Source of the DNA: Haloarcula sebkhae
GTDB lineage: Archaea; Halobacteriota; Halobacteria; Halobacteriales; Haloarculaceae
Assembly: GCF_014647415.1 (NCBI RefSeq)
Contig: NZ_BMPD01000002.1
Coordinates: 338,324 to 402,323, forward strand
DNA: 64,000 nucleotides
Direction: 5' to 3'
A program made the translations under genes and the position numbers. Under the pieces are notes generated by a model. It had not been told where the DNA came from. It saw nothing but the letters and a program-made list of their open reading frames with translations, and ran no database searches. Positions within the stretch are counted from its first letter, which is position 1. The number at the start of each line of letters is the position of its first letter. Below, piece by piece: positions 42,147-50,979 of the stretch.

Positions 42147-43875
42147 CGAAGAACTCGCGAAGGCCCTCGGCGTCGCGGGTGTTCAGCACGTCGCCCGTTT
42201 CGGCCCAGCCCCGCTGCGCCGTGTGGACGCCGTAGCGCAGGAGGTCGAGGTTGGCTGGGCTATGTGCGTCCGTGTTGATCGCGATTGTTGCCCCAGCCTC
42301 GATGGCCTGTTTGACCGCGCCACCGCCAAGATCTAGGCGGGCGGGGTTGGCGTTTATTTCCAGCGCCGTGTCGTTGTCAGCGGCGGCTTCTGCGAGGCGC
42401 CCCACATCCACGTCCAGCCCCTCACGACGGTTGAGATACCGGCCTGTCGGATGCCCGATGACGTTCACGTCGGGGTGTTGTGCGGCCGCGACGAGGCGAT
42501 CCGTGCCGTCCCCGTCGAGCGCGGCGTGGGGCGAGGCGACGACCACATCCAGTTCCGACAGCAGGTCGTCGACGACTGAGATGCTGCCGTCCGCCGCGAT
42601 GTTCGCTTCAACGCCGGTGAACACGTCGATGTCGGCGTCCGCGGCAACCGATTCGACTTCGCTGATCTGCTCGCGGAGCTTCTCGTCCGGGACACCGACG
42701 CCGCCGACCATCCCCGGCCCCGTCGCGTGGTCCGTGACGGCGAGGTAGTCGTGGCCGAAGTCGGCGGCACCCTCAACCATCTCCGTGATACTGTTGCTGC
42801 CGTCCGACCAGTTCGTGTGCGTGTGGATGTCGCCACGGACCTCGCCCTCGGCGAGGAGGTCCGGGAGCGACCCGTCGGCGGCGGCTGCGACCTCGCCGCG
42901 GTTCTCCCGGAGTTCCGGTGGAACCCAGTCCATTCCCAGCGCGTCGTACACTGCTTCCTCGGTTTCGCTGGCCACCAGTTCGCCAGCCCGCTGGTCGTCG
43001 TCTTCGACGCCCTCGACATCAAAGACGCCGTACTCGTTGACTTTCAAGTCCTGCTCGATAGCGCGGTTGCGGACCGCCACGTTGTGGTCCTTGCTACCGG
43101 TGAAATACTGGAGCGCCGCACCAAACTCCGAGGGGTCGACGACCCGCAGGTCGACCCGAACGTCGTCAGCGTATGCGCTGGCTTTCGTGTCTCCGGACTC
43201 GATGACACGGTCGAGTCCGTCCCAGTCGACGAACCGCTCGACGACTGCCTCGGGGTTGGGGCTTCCGACGAGTACGTCCACGTCGCCGATGGTCGGTCGC
43301 CAGCGACGAATCGACCCACCGAGTGCGCACTCGGCCACAGCGTCGCCGGCGGCCATGTAGCTCCTGACCCTGTCGCCGTGCGGCCGGCCCTCGCCGAGGA
43401 GCGACCGCTCGTGAGCCTCGCGGGCGAAGTCGATGTTGTCGAGGATGTTCTGCTCCGTCTTTGCACCGAAGCCCGACACCTCCTGTATCTCGCCGGCCTC
43501 GGCGGCGGCTTCCAGTTCGTCGAGGGTGGTGATACCCAGCGCCTCGTACAGTGAGCCGACTGATTTCGGCCCGATTCCCTCGACTGCTGTGAGGGCGGCC
43601 ATCTCGACAGGGAGTTCCGCACGGAGTTCGGTCAGCTCCTCGATTTCGCCGGTCTCGAAGTACTCGACCACCTTCGAGGAGATGGCGTCGCCGACGCCGT
43701 CTATCTCACCGACGCTGGCTTCGCCCTCGGCCGCCAGCCCCTCCATGGCACCGGGAAAGTCCCTGATGTTCTCGGCTGCCCGGCGGTAGGCTCGGGGCTT
43801 GTACTCGACGCCTTTCGCGTCTAGCAGGTCGGCGAACTCTTCGAGCAATGTCGCGATTTCGTCGTTCCGACTCAT
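42139..43875 (-). CDS. polX: Family X DNA polymerase with PHP domain
   Basis: A 578-aa PolX. Residues 1-100 hold the 8-kDa-like and helix-hairpin-helix parts (two GIG/GVG motifs: DGVGDAIS and EGIGPKSV). The nucleotidyltransferase centre reads GGSIRRWRPTIGDVDVLV with the paired Asp, followed later by DVRVDLRV. The C-terminal PHP domain has HTHTNWSDG, ASPHAAL and NTDAHSP metal motifs and is a likely 3'-5' exonuclease/phosphatase. It fills short gaps in base-excision repair. ATG 43875 is taken; GTG 43896 adds seven residues. It lies between the DUF5788 and Mut7-C genes in one unit. Confidence 0.93.
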   Translation of the reverse strand: MSRNDEIATLLEEFADLLDAKGVEYKPRAYRRAAENIRDFPGAMEGLAAEGEASVGEIDGVGDAISSKVVEYFETGEIEELTELRAELPVEMAALTAVEGIGPKSVGSLYEALGITTLDELEAAAEAGEIQEVSGFGAKTEQNILDNIDFAREAHERSLLGEGRPHGDRVRSYMAAGDAVAECALGGSIRRWRPTIGDVDVLVGSPNPEAVVERFVDWDGLDRVIESGDTKASAYADDVRVDLRVVDPSEFGAALQYFTGSKDHNVAVRNRAIEQDLKVNEYGVFDVEGVEDDDQRAGELVASETEEAVYDALGMDWVPPELRENRGEVAAAADGSLPDLLAEGEVRGDIHTHTNWSDGSNSITEMVEGAADFGHDYLAVTDHATGPGMVGGVGVPDEKLREQISEVESVAADADIDVFTGVEANIAADGSISVVDDLLSELDVVVASPHAALDGDGTDRLVAAAQHPDVNVIGHPTGRYLNRREGLDVDVGRLAEAAADNDTALEINANPARLDLGGGAVKQAIEAGATIAINTDAHSPANLDLLRYGVHTAQRGWAETGDVLNTRDAEGLREFFDA

Positions 43876-43876
43876 G

Positions 43877-44329
43877 TTAGTAGCTCCGTCCGGCACGACC
43901 CGTGCCGGAGTCCGCGTCCTCGTGTCCGAGGGCTTTCTGGAGGAATTTCATCCAGCGCTTCCTGTCGGCCGCCTCCTGTGCCTGTGCTTCCTTCTCGATG
44001 TCCGCCGCACCGAGCTGTTCGAGGGCGTTGAGCGCACGGTCGATACCGATGATAGCCGTGGCAAGCTCCTCACCGCGCTCGTAATTCACTTCGTTGTCCT
44101 CGATCCGCTGCTTGCGCTGGAGGCGCTCGCGCCGCAGGTTCTTCTTAGCTTGTTCGACGCGCTCGCGCTCGCCTCGCGGAATCGTCTCCCGACGCTTGAT
44201 CTCGAAGACGAACGACTGGAGTTCGATCTCCTCGCCCTGAATGGTGATCTCATCGGGAATGTCAGCACCGACGGTCGCGCTGTCGCGTTCGATGCGCTCC
44301 AGCAACTGTTTGCGCTCGAACTCTTTCAC
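43877..44329 (-). CDS. DUF5788 protein
   Basis: A 150-aa, highly charged helical protein, ATG 44329 to TAG 43877. The stretch RETIPRGERERVEQAKKNLRRERLQRKQRIE is strongly alternating charge and likely coiled coil, after which ELATAIIGIDRALNALEQLG is a more regular helix. One base separates its stop from the polX start, so the two are co-transcribed. Function unknown; the position suggests a link with repair. There are no membrane segments or cysteines. Confidence 0.75.
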   Translation of the reverse strand: MKEFERKQLLERIERDSATVGADIPDEITIQGEEIELQSFVFEIKRRETIPRGERERVEQAKKNLRRERLQRKQRIEDNEVNYERGEELATAIIGIDRALNALEQLGAADIEKEAQAQEAADRKRWMKFLQKALGHEDADSGTGRAGRSY

Positions 44330-44555
44330 TACCGGATGTTAGACCGGGGTGCCCTTACCCGCTTCGCCCATCGGCCACTAAGGCTTGCGCGGCGGTGCCT
44401 GTTTTTGCTCTACCCACGTGTGCCCGTTCAGCCTCCGTGTTTCAGGGAGACTCAGTGAGCGGTCCCGACTGAGATAAACGAAGTCGGCGATATCTTTTTC
44501 ATTGTCTCTGTCGTTCTCATCGTACGAGAGTAATACTGCCCCCCTCGTTTATTAT

Positions 44556-46631
44556 ATGACTCTAACGTTCGAACCGCTTGACGACCGTCCTGGGCTCGCG
44601 GTCATTGACCAGATCGAGCGCCAGCGCTACCGGATACACACGCTGACCCCAATCGCCCTCAGAGAGGCGGAGACCGACGTGTTTCAGTATCCCGTCGGGG
44701 ACGCTGTCCGGATACAGACGCGCGCTATCGAACTACCGACAGTGGTCATGGTGTACGTCCGTGACGACGACGGAGCGATAGCCGCCGAGGTTGCGCAGTT
44801 CGAGTCTGAGACGCTGCCGGCGGATGATTACGTACTGGACCCGCTGACGCAGATCAAGACGTACATGCGGGTCGAGGACACCGAAGTCGAGGTCACCGTC
44901 GACTCGGACCGGACCCGTATCGAGTTCGACAGTCCGACGGACCTGCTCATCGGCGCTCGCTCCCAGCACGACCGCCCGGCGGCCACGGTCACGACGACCG
45001 AGCAACCGGCGGACGTGATGGCAGCGGTCGAGACCTTCGGGTCGGCGCTCAAGGCCCACGACCCGGAGCGCTCCTATCCGACACTTCGCGGCCACCCGCC
45101 GGCGCTTGAAATCGGTGATACGCTGGGCATCCCAGCGGATATCGACAGTCCGGATACCGGTGTCACGCTCGAACTCCCGCCCGATCTCGCGTCTATCTTC
45201 GTCGCCGCGCCGCTTTCGTACTACCTCGGTGCCTCACTTGCTCCCGCATCTGAGCCACGACTCGTAACTGACAAGGGATTCACGTACTCACTCGACACCG
45301 CACGAGGCTTCGAATCCGAGGTCGGACGGACGCTCAAACGGCTGTTCTTCCTCGATTGTGTCACACGCACTGAGGGGTTCCACCAGATCGACTTGCACGA
45401 GCGCGCGGCCATCGAGCCCTACGTCGATCTCGACTTCGAATCACTGTATCAGCGGCCGGTGGCGGAGCAGGTCGCCACCTATCTGCAGGTCCCGTACGAC
45501 GTTATCGAGGACCATATTCCGAAGTGGCGGCTGACGACACATATCGACCCGGTGCCGGCGAACGCGGAACAGCTCCCGTACGTCGTCGACGATCTGGCTA
45601 TCGTCCGAACGCATCAGCAACAGCGGCTGAATCAGGCAAGCGTGCCGGCAGAAGCCGAGGCTGAATTCACCCGCGACGATGTCATCACCCGCGCCGCGAG
45701 TTCCGAAACTGGCACTGCCACAGCCGAGACGGACTACGTCGAGCCACAGGCCGAGGACTCACTCGAACAGGCCTGGATCGGAGACAGCATCCCCATCGGT
45801 GCGAGCAAACTGACCAAAGCAGCGTTCGAACACCGACTTGACCGCGATACGAACGCCGAGGACATCACGATTCGCGTCGTCCAGAACGACGCCCGGATGG
45901 ACGAGGAACGGCAGGTCGTCGATGACGTGTACGGTACCCGGGACGATCTGCCGTTCGATGTCACGGTCCACGACGACTTGACGACGGCGGAACTCAGAAC
46001 GGTCCTCACGACCGACGCAGAGTTCTTCCACTACATCGGCCACACCGAACACGACGGCTTCGTCTGCTCCGATGGCAAGCTCGACGTGACGACGGTCGAT
46101 TCGGTCGGCATCGACACGTTCCTGCTGAACGCCTGCAACTCGTACAATCAGGGTTTGGCACTCGTCGAGAAGGGTGCAATCGCCGGCATCGTCACGCTCA
46201 ACGAAGTCCTGAACGACGGCGCGATTCGTATCGGTGAGGCAGTCGCCCGACTGCTGAACTGCGGCTTTCCCCTTCGAGCGGCGCTTACTATCGCACGCGG
46301 TGAGAGCGTACTTGGTGGGCAGTACATTGTTGTGGGTGACGGTAGTGTTACTGTAGCCCAAGCCGAGAGCGGAACACCAAATATGCTCAAAGTGGAGCCG
46401 GAAGATAATGGTTATACTTTGAAGATGATAACATACACTACAGATAACAGAGGGCTAGGGAGCTTGATAATACCACATATCGAAAATATTGATAAGCACT
46501 ACCTCATCTCTGGAAATATTAGTGAATTTAGTGTTTCTGAGTCGGAATTATTGAGGTTCCTCAATATGGAGGAAGTCCCAGTGCGAACAGAAAACGGGCT
46601 CCATTGGAGTACATCATTATCCCTTGATTGA
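44556..46631 (+). CDS. CHAT-domain (caspase-like) protein with atypical C-terminal tail
   Basis: A 691-aa protein. The C-terminal third is a CHAT protease domain: His496 in HYIGHTEHDGF and Cys527 in LLNACNSYNQG form the predicted dyad, followed by GAIAGIVTLNEVLNDGAIRI. The first 450 residues form a large unassigned region, probably sensory. From about residue 605 (46370 on) the codons turn AT-rich, unlike the preceding sequence, and the tail looks like a different origin. CHAT proteases in bacteria and eukaryotes cut partner proteins in defence and cell death. ATG 44556 lies behind a TTTATTATAT sequence. Substrate unknown; a small hydrophobic peptide gene lies directly behind, on the other strand. 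Confidence 0.78.
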   Translation: MTLTFEPLDDRPGLAVIDQIERQRYRIHTLTPIALREAETDVFQYPVGDAVRIQTRAIELPTVVMVYVRDDDGAIAAEVAQFESETLPADDYVLDPLTQIKTYMRVEDTEVEVTVDSDRTRIEFDSPTDLLIGARSQHDRPAATVTTTEQPADVMAAVETFGSALKAHDPERSYPTLRGHPPALEIGDTLGIPADIDSPDTGVTLELPPDLASIFVAAPLSYYLGASLAPASEPRLVTDKGFTYSLDTARGFESEVGRTLKRLFFLDCVTRTEGFHQIDLHERAAIEPYVDLDFESLYQRPVAEQVATYLQVPYDVIEDHIPKWRLTTHIDPVPANAEQLPYVVDDLAIVRTHQQQRLNQASVPAEAEAEFTRDDVITRAASSETGTATAETDYVEPQAEDSLEQAWIGDSIPIGASKLTKAAFEHRLDRDTNAEDITIRVVQNDARMDEERQVVDDVYGTRDDLPFDVTVHDDLTTAELRTVLTTDAEFFHYIGHTEHDGFVCSDGKLDVTTVDSVGIDTFLLNACNSYNQGLALVEKGAIAGIVTLNEVLNDGAIRIGEAVARLLNCGFPLRAALTIARGESVLGGQYIVVGDGSVTVAQAESGTPNMLKVEPEDNGYTLKMITYTTDNRGLGSLIIPHIENIDKHYLISGNISEFSVSESELLRFLNMEEVPVRTENGLHWSTSLSLD

Positions 46632-46719
46632 TAATGTAAACTGCCAGGTACAAGCGGGACCAAGCGGATCGTTACTGAAGGAAAGCGAAACTATTGACAG
46701 ACTCTACTTAGCGTGTCCT

Positions 46720-46854
46720 CTACGGCCCGACATAACTTGAACTGTTAGCGGCTGCTGCACTCCCTGCCTGTGACAGTAGCATCAGGAGGGTGAACAGTGC
46801 GCCGGCCATTTTCGGGTGCTCTGCGAGGTATTCGCGCATGGTGGTATCTGACAT
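46720..46854 (-). CDS. Small hydrophobic peptide, 44 aa (DUF7503-like)
   Basis: Read by hand: ATG 46854 to TAG 46720. The product starts MSDTTMREYLAEHPKMAGAL, then has a hydrophobic segment (about residues 16-36: GALFTLLMLLSQAGSAAAA) and a short tail ending YVGP. This pattern is that of a family of very small haloarchaeal proteins (recalled as DUF7503). A TTTAATTAT box about 30 bp upstream would give a leaderless mRNA. It converges on the CHAT gene with 88 bp between stops. It could be membrane-inserted or exported, with the AAAA-A site as a possible signal peptidase cut. A link to the CHAT protease is inference. Confidence 0.7.
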   Translation of the reverse strand: MSDTTMREYLAEHPKMAGALFTLLMLLSQAGSAAAANSSSYVGP

Positions 46855-47261
46855 GATACAACTTCGATGATGGTGGGTAGATAATTAAATTTATTTGAAA
46901 AGTACCTACATATTATATATTGTATTAAGGATAGAATTAACAGTCAAATCCGGAAACTAACATTCACAAGGCCAAGATCACGAGTTTAGAGGGAAAAATC
47001 ACACAGGGATTGTGCGTGCAGACGCGGAGAAATTACCGATACCCCCCATCAGTACCGTTTAGTATGCAGGTGCGTAATTGATAATCAGGGTTTAGTATTG
47101 ATGTCTAAATGGAAATCAGAAGACAATTATTCAGGATATATACGTCCTGCTGGCTCGCTTCAGGGGTCGGACGCAGGGGGGGTCGATGCATGCAACAATC
47201 GCGACTAACTTGGTGGAATCGATGATTGCTGGCGGCTCTTTTTGCAGCACCGGGAGGAAAA
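46855..47261. other. 407-bp AT-rich intergenic region
   Basis: A strongly AT-rich region, unlike the rest of the window. The left part (46855-46930) holds the promoter of the small peptide gene and runs of A/T such as TATTATATATTG. On the plus strand a 35-codon frame (ATG 47101 to TAA 47206-47208) is open but has no haloarchaeal codon bias and no ribosome-binding site; I do not call it a gene. GGGAGG at 47252-47257 is the ribosome-binding site of the next gene. Confidence 0.5.
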
Positions 47262-48206
47262 ATGACTTCTGAGGAACAGTGGCGGCTCGGCGACAAGACA
47301 GTGGAGCTATCCAGCGCGGCCATCAGTGGAAGCCGACGGGCGGCAACGAGACATACACCGCTTCTCCGGACTGAATCAGTGGACCGACGCGACGAGATGC
47401 GGACAGAGGTCCCGATTCCGCTGGCGAAAGTCGAGCAGTCCCAGCAGTGTACTGTGTTGCACGTCGACGACGATCCACAGGTTGGTGAACTGGTTGAGGT
47501 GTATCTCGAACGCATCAACGACGACTTCGACGTCGTGACGAAGACCAGTGCCGTCGCCGCGCTTGATTTCCTCCGGACCGAGCAGGTCGACTGTATCGTC
47601 AGCGACTACGATATGCCAAACACTGACGGACTGGAGTTTCTGGAACTCGTCCGCGAGCAGTACCAGGACATCCCGTTCATTCTGTTCACTGGCAAGGGCA
47701 GTGAGGAAATCGCGAGCGAGGCGATCGCGTCGGGCGTCACGGACTATATGCAAAAGGGGGGTCGATCAGATACGTACCACGTTCTCGCCAATCGCATCGA
47801 GAACGCCGTTGAGCAACATCGCACCGAGCAACGGTTCTGGAACGCCCTCTCGTGGTATCAACGGCTCGTCGAACAGGAGCTCGCGGGCGTCTGTATCATT
47901 CAGGACGGATCGTTCGTCTACGTGAACCAGAAGCTGGCGGACATTTTCGGCTATGACCAGAGTGATCTCATCGACGAATCCCCGACCCTTCTCGCGGCGG
48001 AGGGCGACGGCGACAGATTTCCCGAATCACTTCGAGGAGCGGACTCAGACGAGCTCGAAACGTTCCATTCGGAGTTTGAGGGCCGACAGGCTGACGGCGA
48101 AACGCGGACTATCGAGGTGTCCGGCGGGTCGATCGAGTACGACGGCGACCCGGCGTGGATCGGTGTGCTTCGAGATGCCGAAAGCAACCCCGACGTTGGC
48201 GAGTGA
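47262..48206 (+). CDS. Response-regulator receiver plus PAS-domain protein (no kinase domain)
   Basis: A 314-aa signalling protein. The receiver domain has the acidic triad at 69-71 (VDDDP), phosphoacceptor Asp115 in IVSDYDMPNTDG, and Lys in FTGKGSEE. A PAS domain follows (RLVEQELAGVCIIQDGSFVYVNQKLADIFGY and VSGGSIEYDGDPAWIGVLRD), and the protein ends there. There is no HATPase or DNA-binding domain, so it may relay signals by contact. ATG 47262 is chosen because GGGAGG lies 5-10 nt upstream; ATG 47397 would give a shorter form that starts at the receiver. Confidence 0.8.
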   Translation: MTSEEQWRLGDKTVELSSAAISGSRRAATRHTPLLRTESVDRRDEMRTEVPIPLAKVEQSQQCTVLHVDDDPQVGELVEVYLERINDDFDVVTKTSAVAALDFLRTEQVDCIVSDYDMPNTDGLEFLELVREQYQDIPFILFTGKGSEEIASEAIASGVTDYMQKGGRSDTYHVLANRIENAVEQHRTEQRFWNALSWYQRLVEQELAGVCIIQDGSFVYVNQKLADIFGYDQSDLIDESPTLLAAEGDGDRFPESLRGADSDELETFHSEFEGRQADGETRTIEVSGGSIEYDGDPAWIGVLRDAESNPDVGE

Positions 48207-48337
48207 GTCGCCGTTTAGCTGCTGTGTGCCGCCTTTTGATTCTACTAGCGCAGACATCGAAGTATCGTAGCGGTCTGCCAGTGGCTGGCCCACTGTAAGC
48301 ACAATCCCTTTCCACCGTCCACTCGTATCATGGTACA

Positions 48338-49273
48338 ATGTCGGAGTGCGATGCCTGTGGAAAGCAGGAGAACATGCCGTACCAGTGTGGGCACTGTGGC
48401 GGGACCTACTGTGCGGAACACAGACTGCCCGAGGCCCACGATTGCCCCGGACTTGACAACTGGGGCGATCCGGGCGGCGTGTTCGACAGCGGGTTCGACG
48501 AGAGTGTAAACAGTGGCCAGACCTCCGGAGGCGGCGTCACCGACCGGCTCGGTATCAACACCGGGCCGGGCGGGCCGCTGGCGTACTTCCGGGGGAACGT
48601 CACGTACCTGTTCCTGGCCATTATGGGTATCTTCTTTATCCTCGAAAACATTGTCCGCCTTTCCCTCGGACCAGAGGCGTTCAACACGCTGTTTGTCCTC
48701 CGCCCGAGCCACCCCGAATACGTCTGGACATGGGTCACGTCGGTGTTCTCACATGACCCCAGCGGGTTCTATCACATCTTCGGGAACGGGATTATCATCT
48801 ACTTCTTCGGCCGGATCGTCGAGCAGCAGATCGGATCGAAGAAGTTCGCGATCTTCTTCCTCGTCTCCGGCGCACTGGCGGGCCTCGGTCAGGTCGGCCT
48901 CCAGATGTTCCTGAGCGGCCCCGCTTACGGCGTCCTCGGGGCCAGCGGGGCTGCACTGGCTATCATGGCATTCTTGACCGTGTTGAAGCCGGATCTGCGC
49001 GTCTACCTGTACTTCCTGATCCCGGTACCAATCTGGGCTATCACTGGCTTCTACTTCCTTCTGAGCATCGCTGGGACGTTTAGCATTGGAGGCGCAGGGC
49101 TGCTCGGCGGCAATATCGCCCACCTCGCCCACCTCATCGGCCTCGTCATCGGGCTCTGGTACGGCCAGAGAATCAAGGGGCAGACCCGGATGCCCGGCCA
49201 GATACAGTTCGGCGGTGGCGGCGGCCCAGGCGGCCCTGGTGGACCGGGCGGTCCCGGCCGGCGTCGTCCGTGA
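48338..49273 (+). CDS. Rhomboid-family intramembrane protease with N-terminal AN1 zinc finger
   Basis: A 311-aa protein. Residues 1-40 form an AN1-type zinc finger (Cys4, Cys7, Cys17, Cys20, Cys25, His28, His34, Cys36). Six membrane segments follow from about 88. The rhomboid motifs are HIFGN (146-150), GASGA with Ser203 as nucleophile and HLIGL with His265 as base. The last 30 residues are a Gly/Pro run (GGGGGPGGPGGPGGPGRRRP). The protease cuts membrane proteins within the lipid bilayer; the AN1 finger may recruit substrates. The endonuclease V gene begins 2 bases after its stop. Confidence 0.9.
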   Translation: MSECDACGKQENMPYQCGHCGGTYCAEHRLPEAHDCPGLDNWGDPGGVFDSGFDESVNSGQTSGGGVTDRLGINTGPGGPLAYFRGNVTYLFLAIMGIFFILENIVRLSLGPEAFNTLFVLRPSHPEYVWTWVTSVFSHDPSGFYHIFGNGIIIYFFGRIVEQQIGSKKFAIFFLVSGALAGLGQVGLQMFLSGPAYGVLGASGAALAIMAFLTVLKPDLRVYLYFLIPVPIWAITGFYFLLSIAGTFSIGGAGLLGGNIAHLAHLIGLVIGLWYGQRIKGQTRMPGQIQFGGGGGPGGPGGPGGPGRRRP

Positions 49274-49275
49274 CG

Positions 49276-50094
49276 ATGAATCCAGCTCGCCCCGAGTTCG
49301 TCCCTGACCCGTCGCTCTCGCAGGCTGAGATGGAGGAGTTGCAACGCGACATCGCCGAGGTTGCGCGGTTCGAGGACGAGATGGACGTTTTGCCCGAGAC
49401 AATCGCGCCCGCCGGAGACGCGCCGGACAGCGACCAGACCACGCTGGGTGCTGGCGACGATACGACGGACGCGCCGCTCGTCGCCGGCGTCGACCAGGCG
49501 TTCGTCGATGACAAGGCCGTCTCGGCTATCGTCGTGCTGCGGAACGGCGAGGTCATCGAGCGAGTCAGCGCCGTCGAACGCACCGAGATTCCATACATTC
49601 CCGGTCTGCTGTCGTTCCGCGAAGGCGGCGCAATCCTGGCCGCGTTTGCGGAGTTGGAGACCGACCCCGACGTGGTACTCGTCGACGGCAGCGGCCGCAT
49701 CCACTTCCGAGAAGCCGGGCTGGCGACGCACATTGGCGTCACGCTCGACGTACCAGCCGTCGGCGTTGCCAAGAGCCTCCTCTGTGGCACGCCGGAACAG
49801 TCGCTCGACGAGACGTACCCGGAGGGAACGCGGATTCCGATTGCAGCCGACGACAGCGTCGAGACCTGCCCCGACAGGACTCTCATCGGTCACGCGGTCC
49901 AGACGCGCCAGTACGACTCGCCGAATCGGTATATCAATCCGCTTATCGTCAGCCCCGGCCATCGCGTCAGCGCAAGCTCCGCGGCGGATATCGTCGAAGC
50001 CACCGCTGACGGCTACAAGCTCCCCGAGCCGACCCGGCTGGCCGACAGCTACGCCGACGAGGCGAAGACGGCCGTCAATAATCCGTCCGAATAA
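49276..50094 (+). CDS. nfi: Endonuclease V (deoxyinosine 3' endonuclease)
   Basis: A 272-aa repair endonuclease that cuts near deoxyinosine. The catalytic Asp is in VAGVDQAF, the Tyr-wedge region is PYIPGLLSFRE with the conserved Glu, and VLVDGSGRIHFREAGLA supplies the second Asp. ATG 49276 is used; a GTG at 49270 overlaps the rhomboid stop. An acidic ~45-residue region precedes the core, typical of halophiles. It is transcribed with the rhomboid gene but without an obvious functional link. Confidence 0.92.
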   Translation: MNPARPEFVPDPSLSQAEMEELQRDIAEVARFEDEMDVLPETIAPAGDAPDSDQTTLGAGDDTTDAPLVAGVDQAFVDDKAVSAIVVLRNGEVIERVSAVERTEIPYIPGLLSFREGGAILAAFAELETDPDVVLVDGSGRIHFREAGLATHIGVTLDVPAVGVAKSLLCGTPEQSLDETYPEGTRIPIAADDSVETCPDRTLIGHAVQTRQYDSPNRYINPLIVSPGHRVSASSAADIVEATADGYKLPEPTRLADSYADEAKTAVNNPSE

Positions 50095-50136
50095 CCGACA
50101 GTATAACTTCCCGGGGTGTGTTCTCCCGGCCAACAC

Positions 50137-50961
50137 ATGGCGAAGACGGTGCTGATTACGGGTGCGTCCTCGGGTATCGGACGGGCGAGTGCCGAGGCGT
50201 TCCTGGCCGACGACTGGACTGTCTGGGCGACTGCCCGCGAGGAATCGGACATCGAAGAGCTCGGCGAAGACGGCTGTGAAACCGCCGAACTCGACGTGAC
50301 GAACCCGCGCGAATGCGAGCGTGTCGTCGAGGCGCTCATCGAGTCCGAAGGGCGGCTCGATTGTCTCGTGAACAACGCCGGCTACGCACAGTTTGGTGCG
50401 GTCGAGGACGTGTCGACGGCGGCACTACACGAGCAGTTCGACGTGAACCTCTACGGCCCGCACCGACTCATCCGCGAGGCACTCCCGCACATGCGTGCCC
50501 GGGAGAACGGGACTATCGTCAACGTCTCCAGCGTCGCGGGCCGTATTGCGTTCCCGAATCAGGGTAGCTACGCCGCCTCGAAATTCGCCCTTGAGGGGCT
50601 CAGCGACGCGCTCCGGATGGAGGTCGAAGAGTTCGGCATCGACGTGGTACTTGTCGAACCCGGACCCGTGGAGACTAACTTCGACGACCGCGCCGACGAA
50701 GAACTCGACGACCTGGATACGTCCGGTGCGTACGACTGGCTGTATCAGGCCCACGAAGACTCGAATCTCGTCGGTATTCAGGACGCGCTCTCTGTCACGC
50801 CCGGGACGGTTGCGCTGACCATCCGTGACGCTGCCAACGCCAGCGATCCCGAACCGCGGTATCCTGTCGGACAGGGCGCACAGCTACTTCTCATGCTCGA
50901 CTACCTGCCGGCGCGGTGGCGCGATGCAGCGTTCGGCGTCATCCGGAAGCTGACGAGCTAA
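50137..50961 (+). CDS. Short-chain dehydrogenase/reductase
   Basis: A 274-aa SDR. The cofactor motif is TGASSGIGRA (8-17), NNAG follows near 84, the catalytic Ser is in VNVSSVAGRIAF and the Tyr-x3-Lys is SYAASKFALEG. ATG 50137 is the start of homology; a shorter lead at 50116 would add seven residues. The acidic residue after the first strand is missing (ATAREESD), which would suit NADP(H). Substrate unknown. It lies 42 bp after endonuclease V and is convergent with the ArsA-like gene. Confidence 0.85.
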   Translation: MAKTVLITGASSGIGRASAEAFLADDWTVWATAREESDIEELGEDGCETAELDVTNPRECERVVEALIESEGRLDCLVNNAGYAQFGAVEDVSTAALHEQFDVNLYGPHRLIREALPHMRARENGTIVNVSSVAGRIAFPNQGSYAASKFALEGLSDALRMEVEEFGIDVVLVEPGPVETNFDDRADEELDDLDTSGAYDWLYQAHEDSNLVGIQDALSVTPGTVALTIRDAANASDPEPRYPVGQGAQLLLMLDYLPARWRDAAFGVIRKLTS

Positions 50962-50979
50962 CCGCCGCCCTCGCCCAGT

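Noticed and set aside
47101-47208. 35-codon open frame in the AT-rich gap
   Set aside because: No ribosome-binding site, no codon bias and no recognisable pattern; probably chance.
49200-49270. Repeated GGTGGACCGGGCGGTCCC-like units
   Set aside because: They encode the Gly/Pro tail of the rhomboid protein; a low-complexity coding run rather than a DNA repeat element.
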